A DNA stretch of 64,000 nt from Lineus longissimus (GCF_910592395.1 NC_088321.1:10046001-10110000); one strand, 5' to 3'; shown: positions 31,260 to 43,861, counted from the first letter of the stretch. Numbers and translations: made by a program. Notes: a model not told the origin generated them from the letters alone.

Positions 31260-31915
31260 CCAGTGGCCAACCCTTGAATCTCATAAGGCCATGTTTTGAT
31301 CCGTGGGTTGGGGTCAGTTAGGGATCAGTAGCTAAAGTGGTTATAAAAGGTTCTACCATTGTTAAACAACAGTGCTGTCGGGACACTTTGACCTCTGTGA
31401 CCTTGAAAAACCCGCAAGATATGTGATGTACCTTGACAGAAGTACCTACCATAAAAATCTGACCAGTAATAAGCGATAATCGAACATTTTGACTTTGGAC
31501 GATTGGTCCCCCGGCGGCCAAACCGTGAATCATAAAAGACCGCGGTTCCGTCTATGAGTAGGGGTCACCATTTGTGCAAAGTTAGGGATCTGTAGCTAAA
31601 GTGGTTACAAACGTGCCGTTATTGTAAAACGGCGGTGCCATGGGAAAACTTTGAACTCTGCGACCTTGAAAAGTAGGCCAAATCAAAAACCTGTCGAATA
31701 TGAGATGTATACCCACTATAAAAATATCAGCATGAAAATCGGACCACTAGGCCTATTAAACGAGTAATCAAACATTTTAACTTATGACACTTGGCCCCTT
31801 GGTTGCGAAACCAAGTATTATACAAGGCCACAATTTAGTCTCCGAGTAGCTGTCACCCAGGGGCACATGCTTACCAAGTTTGAGTTAAGTAGCTTCAGCG
31901 GTAACAAAACGTGAA
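31260..31915 (-). mobile_element. Degraded 'AGCTCACC' family fragment
   Basis: Minus-orientation units with TTTGACCTCTGTGACCTTGA (near 31385), GATTGGTCCCCCGGCGGCCA (near 31500) and AAGTTAGGGATCTGTAGC are recognisable but strongly diverged. The CCACCAGGGGGC core is broken in these units. Confidence 0.6.
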
Positions 31916-32410
31916 TACAATAGTCCGATGGCCACTAAAATCGCCGAGATGGTTGGCTTAGTGAAGTGTTTTGCCCAAGGCCCCATCTGCATATGGACTT
32001 CAGAAGAATAATGCTCAGCCTGATTTCACCCTAACTTCCCAGTTGTATGTACACCACTCGTACAGCTGATGCGTATAAACAGTGGGTGGAAATGCTTGGA
32101 ATGATTATTTGAGATTTTTTATTGGTGAATTATGACGAGAATAGGTTGGTATATACTCATACACACCACATGCTGGTAAGATGCAAAAGAACTGGGTCAG
32201 GATACAACACATGAAATTTTGTGGTTTATGCCTGTGTGTGTGTTGGACTGCTTGCCACAAGCAATCGATGAGATTGCAGCAAAATTCTAGTTTCGTCGAA
32301 TGATGTTCTGTTCTATTTGGGTACCTGTAAACAAGCAAGAAATAACGAAATCTTATTGGAATCTTTTAGACCGTTAGACGAGAAATGACTTATTTGGGTA
32401 TACAAGTAAA
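31916..32410. other. No gene recognised
   Basis: Nothing beyond chance ORFs is seen between the two family fragments. Confidence 0.4.
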
Positions 32411-33122
32411 ATGAAACGGCCGGGGGCCATTGTGCTCACCGTAAGTTTATCTAGTAGACAATTAATTCATGCTAGTTACAGAAAGTGCTACAGTATGAAG
32501 CCAAATGAAAGTTTTATACGGTAAAATCAAAAACCATGTGCAAGTAATACTATATGGTGGGTTAGCTGGTCCCATGTTCATCAGACTAATGGCAATTGGG
32601 CAAGTAGTTAAAAAGCAATAATCACAATTCTTAAAGCTTTCAGAGTTGGCCCCCAAGGTGGCCAAGTTGAGATTCAGATTGGACTGGAATGTGTTATCTG
32701 AGGTTATCTGACCTATACGGCCATGTCTACCCAGTTTCAGGTTCATAGCTTCAGTCGTTAAGAAACTTGCCAAATAAAGTTACACTCTAACAGCCAATTG
32801 ACCTCTGCGACCTTGAAAAGTAGGTCAAATTAAAAACCCATAAGACATATGATGTATCCCTGCTATATGAGCACCTACCACAAAAGTTTTATTGAAAACA
32901 AGTCACCAATAAGCGAGATATCACACTTTTTTAGATATCCACATTCGGCCCCCTGGTGGCTAAGTTGAGAATCAGATCCGACCGAATTTAGTGTCACAGG
33001 TCATCTGACCTAGGGGGTCCTGTGTACAAAGTTTCAAGTTCATAGGTTTATCGGTTAAGAAACGTGCCACTGTTTTTGAAACAGGATACGACGACGGACG
33101 ACGGACACTGCGGTATTACTAC

Positions 33123-33772
33123 ACACTGGCAACATTTTAGTAACATTTTTGCAACATTTGTAGCGAAAACACGATGTTGGCACTGGCAGAATGTTGCTAG
33201 TGTACACAGAGCAAAAACCAAGTTACAACATGTTGCAAAAATGTTGGGAAAATGTTGATAAATTATATGCAATGCAATTCTTTTTCAACATGTTGCTAAA
33301 ATGTTTCAAACTCTCAGCCAATCAGGAACAGAATTTGCGTCTTGTGATCAAGCTGAGATCATGTGACTTGGACAAAATATCACCTCCCATGGAGTATGAT
33401 GATAACTGGTCCTCAGAAAGGACTGAAAGGCACATTTATGCCTATGAGGAACTACCCTTATGGAACACGACATCCAACGTACAGTGATATGCGCCATAAG
33501 GCCCCTATTTGGCCTTGTTACCTCTCTCTCTTCGGTCTTTGGCGACGTTTCTTACACCTTTCAACAATAACAGATGAAATTGCTGAAGAGGCACACAAAA
33601 CACAGCTCACCTTGGAATCATTGATTTTCCCTCCCAAATAACTGTTTTCGGCAAAGAAATCACAATATTTTAGCAACATGTTGTAAGAATGTTGCAAATT
33701 TGTTGGCCAGTGTGTACAGGGGCATGTTGCAAAAATGTTGCAAATTTGTTGGAAAAATGTTGCCAGTGTACA
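33123..33772. mobile_element. MITE with ATGTTGC-rich inverted ends
   Basis: The left end ACACTGGCAACATTTTAGTA and right end AAAAATGTTGCCAGTGTAC are inverted repeats. Both termini hold several copies of TTGCAAAAATGTTG-like words. No transposase is seen in the 650-bp body. Confidence 0.7.
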
Positions 33773-33807
33773 CCCTGCTTTAGAAATAAAGTTTTTTTCA
33801 GTTCTTG

Positions 33808-33940
33808 CCAACACAAATATGCACCCCGTAGAGGTTTTTCAACGAAGTGAAAAACCCTTAAAGGTTTTTCACGATCTCAAAAACCACGTGGGGTTTTTCA
33901 TTTTGCCAGAAAACCTCTACGGGGTCCATATTTGTGTTGG
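33808..33940. repeat. Foldback repeat
   Basis: CCAACACAAATATGCACCCC at 33808 and its near-complement ending at 33940 form arms of about 32 bases; the interior repeats GGTTTTTC and GAAAAACC blocks that can also pair. Confidence 0.75.
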
Positions 33941-34014
33941 CCAAAAAACCCTTAAATGGTTTTTCAGAAGCTGAAAAACCTTTATTTTTAAGAGTGATAA
34001 GGTGAGCCAAAAAG

Positions 34015-34533
34015 GATCGGGTTGGAACGAAGAAGATAAGGCCGTGTGTGTCATGGTGTGCATTCAAACTGCATGCGCTGAAGTTGCTGTCTAGGCTGTC
34101 CTCACGCTTTATCTTTGAGGCCATGAACGTGTCATTTGGCATGACGTGATATCAGAGGTATGAATTTTTAGAATCACTTATGGTCTGTCGGCATGCACAT
34201 GATATAGGCCTACGCAATAATAGCTGCCTGCTGCAGTCTGCACAACTCAGATTATCAACAGTGAAAAGTGTGTGCCTCACCATTCGCAACCATCAGTGCT
34301 ATACTCGGTTCGTTACCTCCCCCCCCCCCCCCCCCACACACACAGAGTCCGGGTTGGCGGCTCGAGGGTCGAGATGGTGCCTCATTAGACATCTCCTATG
34401 GATGCCGTATTCGTTACTGCCAACTGAATAGGTTGAAACAGTGAAACCTAGGAAAGGATAAGTTGCTGTATAAGTTGGATTGCCAAAAACGAAATTTTTC
34501 ACTTCGCACATTGTATAATGTTCTCTCAGTTAA
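34015..34533. other. No gene recognised
   Basis: It holds a C17 tract at 34319-34335 followed by CACACACA. Only chance ORFs are present. Confidence 0.4.
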
Positions 34534-34745
34534 GGGTTTGCTATAGGCACCACCATTTCCGCTAGAATGTGAAATCTTGGAGAAATGAAGTGAATTCAAA
34601 TTTCAAGGATGGTATACGGTTCTTTGTTAGTTTTCCAGGGAACGGCGTACCAGCCTTGAAATTGGTATTAACTGAATTATGAATGAGTTCTAGTTGCTCC
34701 AAGATTTCAAGCTCAAGCCAAAATGGCGGTGCCAATAGCCAACCC
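34534..34745. mobile_element. TTAA-flanked MITE, copy 2
   Basis: The 212-bp element has TTAA at both sides (34530-34533 and 34746-34749) and inverted ends GGGTTTGCTATAGGCACC and GGTGCCAATAGCCAACCC. It is an inverted copy of the element at 29756-29966. Confidence 0.85.
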
Positions 34746-34867
34746 TTAATAGATATGCTGAATTGCTTGCACTAGAGATATTAAGCGTCCCCGTGCTAGA
34801 GCCAATACAACGTGAACGCATTATGTAACTAACAGTGTTCAGTCGGCACCTGGATACGCCGTTGTGG

Positions 34868-35345
34868 CAGGGAAGAGACTAGAGAAGCAGGTGGGAAATT
34901 TTATAAATAGCTTGGAAAGCAAAATGTTGACGTCACCACGGAATTCCCTTCTAGCTCCCGCCATCTAGAACGTCGATCATTTGAAATTTTTCAATTGCCA
35001 CTAACAGTCCTGCTACTTTATTTTTGTATTCTGAATATAATTCGTATAGAATATCAGTCATTTGTCACGAATGAAGGGAAATAGCGTGCATTTAATTTCA
35101 ATGCATCAAGGAATTCTGAATGTTTTATCTGAATCGTATTTGTTGTTACAAAACAAAACTTTTTTACTCCAGAAGTGTTCCCGTAAATATTACCATTATG
35201 GCTGTGCACATACTAGCACAAATGTCGGACTTGCAAAATTCCAGCACTGCATTTTGATCATGGTGACATCACCATCTTGTATGAGGCTATTTATAAATTT
35301 TCGCGGCAATATATGGCCTAGACCTGCTTCTCTAGCCTCTTCCTT
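34868..35345. mobile_element. Possible MITE with imperfect inverted repeats
   Basis: GGAAGAGACTAGAGAAGCAG at about 34868 pairs with CTGCTTCTCTAGCCTCTTCC ending near 35343, followed inward by AAATTTTATAAATAGC and its complement. A CRE octamer lies in the left arm (34928-34935). No coding content or clear target duplication is seen. Confidence 0.5.
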
Positions 35346-37478
35346 GTGGCAGGTGTAGATGTATGAAAATGTCCCCTGGAAAAGTCGGATCATAATATTG
35401 TATTCTGCTATATAGTTCTATAGAGGCTATGAGCGTCAATAGCTCAGAGATTAGCCTAGAACATTTTAAACTTCTATACCGGGCCAATGCAATAATTTGG
35501 CGACATCACTGATTATTATTATGATATTGTACAGCAGGGAAAGGCAGGGCACATGCACAGTGGATCACAAATCCTCCTCATTATGGGCTATTTCTAATTT
35601 TCATTTGTGCAGGCTCTAAATAATATACACAGAGTGTTCCGGACCAGATGGATTGGGCAATGGTATTAACTGAAGGGTAATGAAATAAGGGAAATATATC
35701 GTTTGCACCATTGAATGAATGTGTTGAGATATCGAAATAAGACTGACTGAAATTATTCCTCCTGCCACGCCTGAAATCAATTAGGCCTACCAAAGATGAT
35801 TCACGAGTGTCTCGTAAAAGAATGACCACAAGGCACAGACCTGATGACACCACCGACCTTTGAAGTTCGTTCTTAGTCTTTAGTAAATTTGCGAAACCAA
35901 CCTATTACGAAGAGGCCTACATTCTGTGTGCCAAGTGTCACATGGTGCTAACTAGAATGAAGGGTCTTTGATATCGGCTTAAATATTTACAGCATCATGG
36001 CTGAGGACAGGAATCCCGCCAACTGCGAGAACAGAACTTTCGCGAACGAAAACTTCTGTCTCGAATTAATTTCGTCAGCGTGACATACTCTTGCAAACAG
36101 GGCCTACAACACAACTTCTCCTTACACATTGAGAGAGTATCTAGTGTAATGGCCTGATATTGTCAGGATGCGCTTTCTAACATTTTTCATTTCTCGTACA
36201 AGTTCGACATAGGGAAGCCGGTAAAAATTTTATGTTCCACCGTGGTTTCTGGGACCACTTTAGATATAAATCTTGCCCCACAATTGATATTACGAGTAGG
36301 CCTAGACATGTACTTTCTGTTCAGTAATCTCGTATGTTGGAATTGGAGTAGCATTATTTTCGAGCACTAGTATGACGATATTCATAAATCAGTGGAAAAA
36401 GCTATGCGACAAAAAAGATTCCGGAAGCTTCAGTTTTTGCGGGAAAGCTTAGGCGAAACGTGGTGTGTATCACACTCTTCTTACAATGCTCCGATTTGGG
36501 ATTTTCACCGCTTACAAGGTCTTTAACACACAACTGAAAAGGACATATATTGTGAAGTAAAAAAATAAGGTAGGCTATATTGTTTAACTGGTTCTACACT
36601 CAATAGGCACTGCCTCATCCGGAGCGGGAAAAATAAAAAAGAATCTGACTTTTCAACCCGCCTCGGCTTTCGAGTTGTACAGTGAAATCTGAACCCTGGT
36701 AGGCTATTTCCATAACGAAATTTGTGTACTGATGCAAAATTCCATTGGAGTAATTCTTGGACACGGCGCAAATTTGTTATGTTATGATTACTAGAGCCTC
36801 ACAATTTCATGCCCACCGATTGTAATCGTCGATTTCGCGACAAGCTCAATTGATGACGCAATGACTAGTGAGTGTGGGCACTCTGCTTTTTTGCGAATGC
36901 ACACCCTTCTGCATGCTTCCAATCGATCAGGGTCTATAGCCTTGAAGACGAAAAACCCAAGACGTAAAAAAAATGCTTTGGGTGGCATTTTCAATTTCAC
37001 CCGCGTCTTAACTTTTCAGAGTAGTTCGCAATTTCTCATCAGAGTAGTTTGCAGGTCAAGTTATCTGATACTAATGGCATTTTGGTAGAGTTCTAGTCAC
37101 GACGGAGACAACAACAGAAGTCTTGGTTTCAGAATTCCTGATTATGTGAAACCTTTCTGAAACACACGTCAGTCCCTAAGTTGAAATGTTTTTTACCTAC
37201 AATGCCACAAATAGTCGGATGAATGCCCAAATGATGAAGTTATTTGAAAGGAAATTTTCCCGCGTCCAAGAGTACAGGTATGGACTGTAGCATGCTAAAT
37301 AACGACATTGTTGGGATCACTATGCAGAGACATTAAGACAAGTTTTCAAAGGAATTAATTTTTTATTTGAAACTCGCGTGATATGACCCCCGGGGTGAAT
37401 AAAACAGCCGGGCCCACGCCAGTAGTCACTTTCTGTTTAGTTGAAAAGTCAATCAGCAAAAAGACTTAAAACGACAAT
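35346..37478. other. Long stretch without recognised genes
   Basis: There are scattered short ORFs and TAGGCCTAC words. A segment near 36075-36290 has faint similarity to 17655-17905. No domain or convincing exon was found on either strand. Confidence 0.4.
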
Positions 37479-38266
37479 GGGTGAGTTTAAAGTAGGTGTT
37501 ATCACCGGGTGTTAACACTAACACTAACACTAACCCCTAAGATTACACCAGAAATAAACTGCTCGGTGTTAACACCGAGTGTCAGCTAATCTCAGTTTAA
37601 AGTCGGTGTTTGGTGTTCCAGAAAGTGTTAGTGTTACACTAACACCAGACTTAATTTCTACTCGGTGTTATCTTGGCCAGAATTTCAAGGCATTTTCCAT
37701 TGCACTAACACTAAATCCCTAGGGATAACACCCGACCCGAGTTTACAGCTCTTTACTGGTGTTAGCAGCCATCTTGGTATGCATGCAACTGGAAATAGTG
37801 AGAATTTTAGCGCCAGGTTGTTGCAGTTATATTTTGGGACAGGAAATTGGCATGGGAATACATGAACATAGGAACAAGGAAAAGGCTAAATATTTTACAT
37901 CATTAGCTGTTTTTGAAGCTACTTCAAGGCCTGGCCTATGCAGTTGATTTGGTAGGTCTATGCTCTCTGTCCAGTCAATAAAACAAGCAGATACTACTGC
38001 AAATGTAACAAGGGGACCTAGAATTGACCAGACCAGTCTGTAATTTCCCCGATAACAAAGATACATGATTTTAAAAACTTCTCAAAAACTAGAGATTTTC
38101 CAAGATGGCCGATCTTGACACTAACACTGACACCGGTGTAACACTCAGTGTAACACTAAGACCAACACCGGTGTTGACATGACACCGAGTTCTGAGAGGT
38201 TGAAATTAACACTAACACTAACACTAATCTCCAACACTAACACCAACACCTACTTTAAACTCGCCC
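37479..38266. mobile_element. TIR element with TAACAC-repeat ends
   Basis: The left end GGGTGAGTTTAAAGTAGGTG and right end ACCTACTTTAAACTCGCCC are inverted repeats flanked by AAT on both sides. Near each end lie runs of ACTAAC hexamers (for example TTAACACTAACACTAACAC), and further GGTGTTAACACC palindromes occur inside. The 788-bp body has no transposase. Confidence 0.75.
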
Positions 38267-40034
38267 AATCCACGTTTAAATTGGTCAAACAGTACTGGCG
38301 TGTGTTTGTTAAAAAAGAAATCCCTAAAATCTTTTTCTGGAAATTGTTTTTTTCTTCTTCAGGTAAGGTGGATCAAATGATTTGTAACCAACTTTTTTCT
38401 CAGCAACATTTTGTTTTGCTTCCTTCATGAGATGATGAGCTATTTTGTTCTAAGTATATAATGATCGTATTAAAAAAAACGTGTACGGACAAATCTTCCG
38501 AAACAGCTTGGCTGAGAGCACTGAAACGATATGTGATATATGCGCATGGGTTTGATTTTCTCAGTTATTTGACCAAGTTTCAAAATAATGTGCTCCATTG
38601 TTTTTTTTACCTCGATAGCACGTAGATCGCTTATTGCTATCGTTATGTATTTTTCATAGAAGGTGGATCTCTTTTGTACTTTCGTTCTTGATGACATTAC
38701 AACAATACAAGTAATTATTAAAACACCGTTTCCGGACACTTCCTCCGTAACCGCTCGGCTGACAGCATGCAATGAACTGCAACTTTCAGGGATGATAGGT
38801 GATATGTTGAAGTTGTTCATGTGGGGGTGAAGATAGGGGAATCATCATGAAAGCGGTTCTTTTGTTGGGTTCTATAAAGGTACACATTATTTTGCAGGAG
38901 GCAAATGAATTTGGCAAAAAAACCCGGACCAAATCAGTCCTCATCGTGAGAGTTTTGTGACCTCGGTTTGCCTTGTTTGTAAATCATGACTTATGATTAT
39001 TTACAAATGATTCAAGATGTTGGTTACTGGGCGCATTTTTATATGGTAAAAACGAGGAATTATTGCGAGTGTGTCATGAATTTGGTCTGTAATATTTTAC
39101 GGCTGCGAAAGAAAAAGGTCAGAGGATGTTTTTTACCTAACATTAGCGAAGTTTTTATCTGTCATAATGGCATATCATAATGATTTGCAGACGCATGATT
39201 GATACCAAGGGCGTTTTGAATAGTTCCAGTGTTGCACTTCTGACCTCCCCAGCTTTCCACGATGGGTGGGAAATTAGGAGTCACATAAGCCCTGGGTACG
39301 AAAGAGAAAAAAACACCGTACATGACACACTGTTGTAATTCTCCTGAATATACTTTTTAGTAGGCTACTGATTACGCGCCAGACTTGCCTGAAACCCTCG
39401 TAACATGGACACTGTGAAGAGGTATTTTAGTGCCGCAACCTAGAAGGGCAGGGTTGTCTCATACATGTAGTTAAGGGTTCGATTCCCGTCATAAACGACT
39501 GTGATCTTTTATTAGCAAATCACTTCATTTCAATTTCATCCTACATGTAGTGCATTTGGGAGGGCAAGCAGAAGACCCCATATGCCATCCAGGAGAAAGT
39601 GAGAAACTTGGATAGCTTGCGATGGCCTCCGCTCGAATAATTCCACCAAGCAAGAGCGAACGCAGAAGAAAAATAAAATGTAGCATTGTCATTTTCTCAG
39701 ACTGTGGGTGGCAATGTAACAATATTCATACCGACCGGTACCTGATGGTAAGAAAGCTGCCAGTGCCAGTTTCACTTTTAGTTTGCTACTGTTTGGCTTG
39801 GACGTCCGCACTATGAAACACTATGAAACAATGCTAATGCTGCCAAGCGAATAATTGGCCATTTGGTTCCACTGGTGGATCACATGATCACCGGCTCGTT
39901 TTTGATTCGCGTTTGTCAAGAATATGCAAGTCCTGGGGTTTATAGAGGTGACAGTTTGCCGATGCTTGTCAGCTGGACTTTGTTGACGCCTTGGTGCCGC
40001 GATTGTTCATTTTATACAAAATAACTGAAAGCAT
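38267..40034. other. No gene recognised; 5' flank of the Tc1-type gene
   Basis: A diverged direct repeat of a word like CCGAAACAGCTTGGCTGA occurs near 38497 and 38742. A B-box-like GGTTCGATTCCC at about 39476 has no matching A box. TTTATAC at about 40012 is close to the start codon of the transposase gene. No terminal inverted repeat matching the 3' side of that gene was found. Confidence 0.4.
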
Positions 40035-41693
40035 ATGACTCTTTCCGCATATCAGAGATCCAGGATAATCGCACTCCACCGGCATTACCCTGACGCAAGT
40101 TATCGTTCCCTGGCTGCTCTTTTAGCCGATGATTCGCAACCTTTCTTTGTGAATTGGAGAACTGTCCGGCGTTGGGTTCTACGCGGGGAACCAAATGAAC
40201 AGACCGGTCAAATCCGTCGTCACAAGTTCTCAAAAACGCTCTTGCGGGATTTCATTGACCGTCAATTGAAAACCAACGATGAGTACACCACGGCTGAATT
40301 AGCGGCAATCTATGAGGAGGAGTACAACATTGCAATATCAAAAAGCACGATTTCTAGGGCGAGGCGAAAAGCCGGTTGGAAAATCTGCGGTGCCAAATAT
40401 TGTCAGATCGTAAAACCTCAAAACAAAATTAAGCGAATGGAGTACGCAATGAAATGCCTGGCCGAACAAGAGACGTTCGAAGACATGATCTTTTCGGACG
40501 AATCATCAGTGTGGTTAGAGCGTCATCGAAAGAAGGCCTACAGCAAGTTCGGAAAATCAGCTTTGAAACCAAGAGGGAAGCACCCAGTAAAGGTACACGT
40601 ATGGGCCGCCATTAGCCGCAGAGGTGCAAGCCAGATCTGCATCTTTGAAGGAAAGATGAACGCCTCCATGTTCCTGGATATATTAAAAGAAACCGCTGTT
40701 CCGTTTATCCGTGAGCATTTCCCTGATCATCACCGCTTCATTGAAGACAACGATCCGAAGCATGTTTGCAAGAAGGCACGGGAGTTTTATGTCGAGAATG
40801 GGATTAACTGGATCGAAACTCCGCCAGGTAGGGACCGCATCTTTATTCTTCTCTTTCTTTCCAATAGTCCAAAGCCCATACACATTGGGCAGTCGGTTTT
40901 AGGCTTTACTGCGTGTACAAAAATTCCCGTGCAAAAGCAGAACCTACATGTAGTAACTCATATTTGAAACTTTTTTAGAAAAGGCCCTTTAAAGGTTTCC
41001 AAAAAAGAGGAAAAGCATTAAGTTTCCACCGGATGGATTTAGATTGCTCGGCGATCAGACATGGCAGCCAGCTGCCAACTGGGGCCTGTACCAAATGATT
41101 CAGGATGAAGAGCTCCATCCATTTCCTGCAAAAACTAGATTTCATAAAAAAGTGAGTTTAGGTTCTTCATGCCTTTGCACGGGAGGTACACAATGAGAGT
41201 TTGAATTTCAGTGTGGTTACTCTATTCTTCAGGCTCCAGCGTTGTACGCAGGGGAGTAACACATTCCCCACACCTTTGTTGGAACAATCGTGCCTGTTCT
41301 CAGCCATGAAAACTAATATTTACATGTGTTGGGGGGGGGGGGGGGCTATTGAGCTCTAACTAAGGTTCCACATGATTTAAGCGGGTAAGTGTGAATGCCC
41401 GCCGAAAACCCTGGAGAGATTTCAAAAAGCTAAAAAGCTTTACAGGCTGACTGGTGACGAAAGGTTATAATTTTTCAGAATCCCCTGATTTGAACCCAAT
41501 AGAAAACCTTTGGGCCGAATTAAAACATCACCTGAGGACTAAAGTAAAACCTTGGAACAAGGATGAACTAGTCGCAGGGATACAGGACTTCTGGAGCACA
41601 GTAACTACAGAGAAGTGCAACCGATACATCCAACACCTAACAAAGGTTCTGCCCAAGGTCATCGAGTATGAAGGAGCTGCCTCAGGATACTAA
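40035..41693 (+). CDS. Tc1-type DD34E transposase gene with one intron
   Basis: Exon 1 (40035-40827) and exon 2 (41479-41693) join in phase 1 at CCAG|GTAGGG ... TTTTTCAG|AATCCC and give 335 residues. Residues 1-115 hold the helix-turn-helix DNA-binding part (YRSLAALLADD, TVRRWVLRG, SKSTISRARRKAGW). The catalytic DDE_3 domain has D155 (MIFSDESSVW), D238 (FIEDNDPKH) and E273 (SPDLNPIENLWAELK), with 34 residues between the last two, as in Tc1. Length matches the usual 340. The frame is intact, and the splice restores ETPPESPDLNPIE exactly. Tc1 transposases are normally intronless, and no TIRs or TA-flanked ends were seen within about 300 bases of either side. It could be a live element with undetected ends or a domesticated gene. 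Confidence 0.85.
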
Positions 41694-41859
41694 AACGTAA
41701 GTTCGTTGTCTTCTTTCCCTGCATGTCCGTCGCTGAGGTCATTGGAGATATAACTTATGGTACACGCACATGTATTTACAGGTTTAGTGCCTACATGTAA
41801 TGGGGTTGGAATATTTAATCCGTCACGACAAATCATGTGTACAAGTCAGGCACAACACC

Positions 41860-42450
41860 AAACTATCATGGCGATCCGAAGCGGTCTCCGTGTAATATTA
41901 AACTAAAATGCGGCCTACATCCAGTCATAGGTTTTTTTGCGGAAGGTTGAGCCGTGAGCAGTTACATCTAAATTAATTTAACTCATTACTGGCCTAATAA
42001 ATAAGTATTATTTCTAAGGGAAACCTCACTGAGCTCAGTCACGAGGACCTCGTGAACAAACATGAGGAAAAACATCAAAATTTATAAAGGCAACTATGGC
42101 GGCCCGAAGCGGTCATAATAGAATAATATAAGTTTATCTCTAATTAATTTGCGTTTAGCTAAAAATACGGCCTACATACAGTTATACCTAAATACTAATA
42201 CCGGTACTCGGAAATCTCCGTACCCAGGCTACCGTTAGGATTGATTGGAATAGTGACGATATCCGGAGAAACCCGAACATTACATATAACTGACTTTTGG
42301 CGGGAAGTTTAGCTGTGTGCAGTTATACCCAAATTAATTTACGTTTAACTCGTATTAATAAGCCCGAAGTGGTCATACTTCGGATCGCCATGCTCCGGAG
42401 ATTCTCGACTATTTAGGTATAACTGGATGTAGGGCGTAATTAGAGTTCAA
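41860..42450. repeat. Diverged inverted-repeat element
   Basis: Blocks such as CATGGCGATCCGAAGC and GGCCTACATCCAGTCATA on the left recur inverted as CTTCGGATCGCCATG and TATAACTGGATGTAGGGC on the right, with a third copy (GGCCTACATACAGTTATACC) in the middle. The boundaries are rough. Confidence 0.5.
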
Positions 42451-42466
42451 CCCAAAGTAAAAATGA

Positions 42467-43501
42467 AATGGCCAGGGCCATTGTGCTCACCTCATGTGGA
42501 GGAAAGATGGATAAAGAGCATGGTATTGTGTCATGTAGTGTTAGGTTTGATGTAGGTCCAAGCAATTACAATTTCCCCAAAATGGCCAATTTACAGTACA
42601 TTCGACCTCTGTGACCTTGAAAAGTAGGTCAAATCAAAGAAGACCCGGGTGACACATTGAATGGTTGTTAGAATTAGATGTACCTATGATATAAAATTGG
42701 TGCCAATCGGGCAAGTCATTACTAGGAATAATGGCATTTTGAAGAATTTAGGATTTGGCCCCCTCCCTGGAGGCCAAACGGCAAATCAGATCGCACCAAA
42801 CTTCAGTACCTAAGATCACCTGACCAAGGGGTACATGTGTACTTAATTTGTGATCAATAGTCATTGCAGTTAAGAAACGTGCCATAGTTACGGCCTGACG
42901 GCGAATTTACGCCATTTGACCTCTGTGACCTTGACAAGAAGGTCAAATTAAAAACCTGTGTGACATATACTGTATGGTGGTTAGATGTACCCATGATATC
43001 AAATTGGTGGCAATTGGGCAAGAAGTTAAGGAATAATCACATTTTTAAGGTTTTTGGATTTTGCCCCCTGGTGGTCAAGTGGTGAATCATATTGGACCAA
43101 ACTTCGGTCCCTGAAATCACCTGACTAAGGGGTAAATGTGTACCAAATTTGGTATCAATAGTCATTGCAGTTTAGAAACGTGCCATCGTTACATCCCAAC
43201 GGCCAATTTACACCATTTGACCTCTGTGACCTTAAAAAGGAGGTCAAATCAAAAACCCGGAGGATAAATGATGCACCTTTGCTAGAAGTACCTACCATAT
43301 TTTTTTCAAAATTTCCCGACTACTATTAAGGGAGATATTGCATATTTTCACTTTTAACGTTTGGCCCCCTGGTGGCCAAACCATGAAACGAATTGGACCG
43401 AAACTTGGTCTCCAAGGTGTCATTACATAAGGGTACATGTGTACCAAGTTTCAACTCAATAGCTCTAACAGTTACGAAACGTGCCCTGCTAACGGACGAC
43501 G

Positions 43502-43551
<50 letters not shown>

Positions 43552-43606
43552 ACGACGGACGCCACGGTATGGGATAAGCTCACCTCTGCTAAGAGGTGAG
43601 CTAAAA
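42467..43606 (-). mobile_element. 'AGCTCACC' family repeat, copy B
   Basis: A nearly base-for-base inverted copy of 9178-10326: it starts at the hairpin AGCTCACCTCTTAGCAGAG on the minus strand (43604) and ends AGGTGAGCACAATGGCCCTG near 42470. It has the same unit variants, including the degenerate GGCCTCCAGGGAGGGGGCC, but a shorter GTC tract. CCACCAGGGGGC cores (minus strand) lie near 43067 and 43368, and AGGTCA direct repeats near 42610, 42925 and 43225. It lies a few hundred bases upstream of the BEN gene. Confidence 0.9.
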
Positions 43607-43861
43607 AGCGTGTCCGTCATGACGGTGTTCTTTCGGCAGAGTGATAACAGTGTCGGCGTTGTGAAACTCCCAAATACGCTGTCGCTCTTTTTTACTCTGA
43701 TTGACTTAATAGAAGTTTTTATGCTGATGATTAAAAAAATAATAATCTCAAACGCGACTGCGTTCATGTTCCCAAGTTTCCAACCTCGTGCTCAGGAAAG
43801 CTACAAACATGTAGGCCTATCACACTCTCATGAGAGAGAGGTTGTTGCGAGGTTGTCGACA

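Larger units (their letters stand above)
32411..34014 (-). mobile_element. 'AGCTCACC' family repeat, outer-type copy in inverted orientation
   Basis: Reading the minus strand, it starts at TTTTTGGCTCACC (34014) and ends GGTGAGCACAATGGCCCCCG (near 32425), matching the outer copy at 9070-11735. It keeps GACCTCTGCGACCTTGAAAA near 32800 and GGCCCCCTGGTGGC near 32948. The segment near 33060 (AAACGTGCCACTG) is uninterrupted here. Two younger elements are inserted in it: a MITE at about 33123-33772 and a foldback at 33808-33940. Confidence 0.7.

Noticed and set aside
38470-38820. Minus-strand ORF of 116 codons
   Set aside because: No recognisable motif; it overlaps a diverged repeated word and lacks supporting splice or promoter signals.
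39470-39490. B-box-like GGTTCGATTCCC (and GAGTTCAAACCCCGG near 11369)
   Set aside because: No A box at the right distance and no cloverleaf; at most decayed SINE fragments, not tRNA genes.
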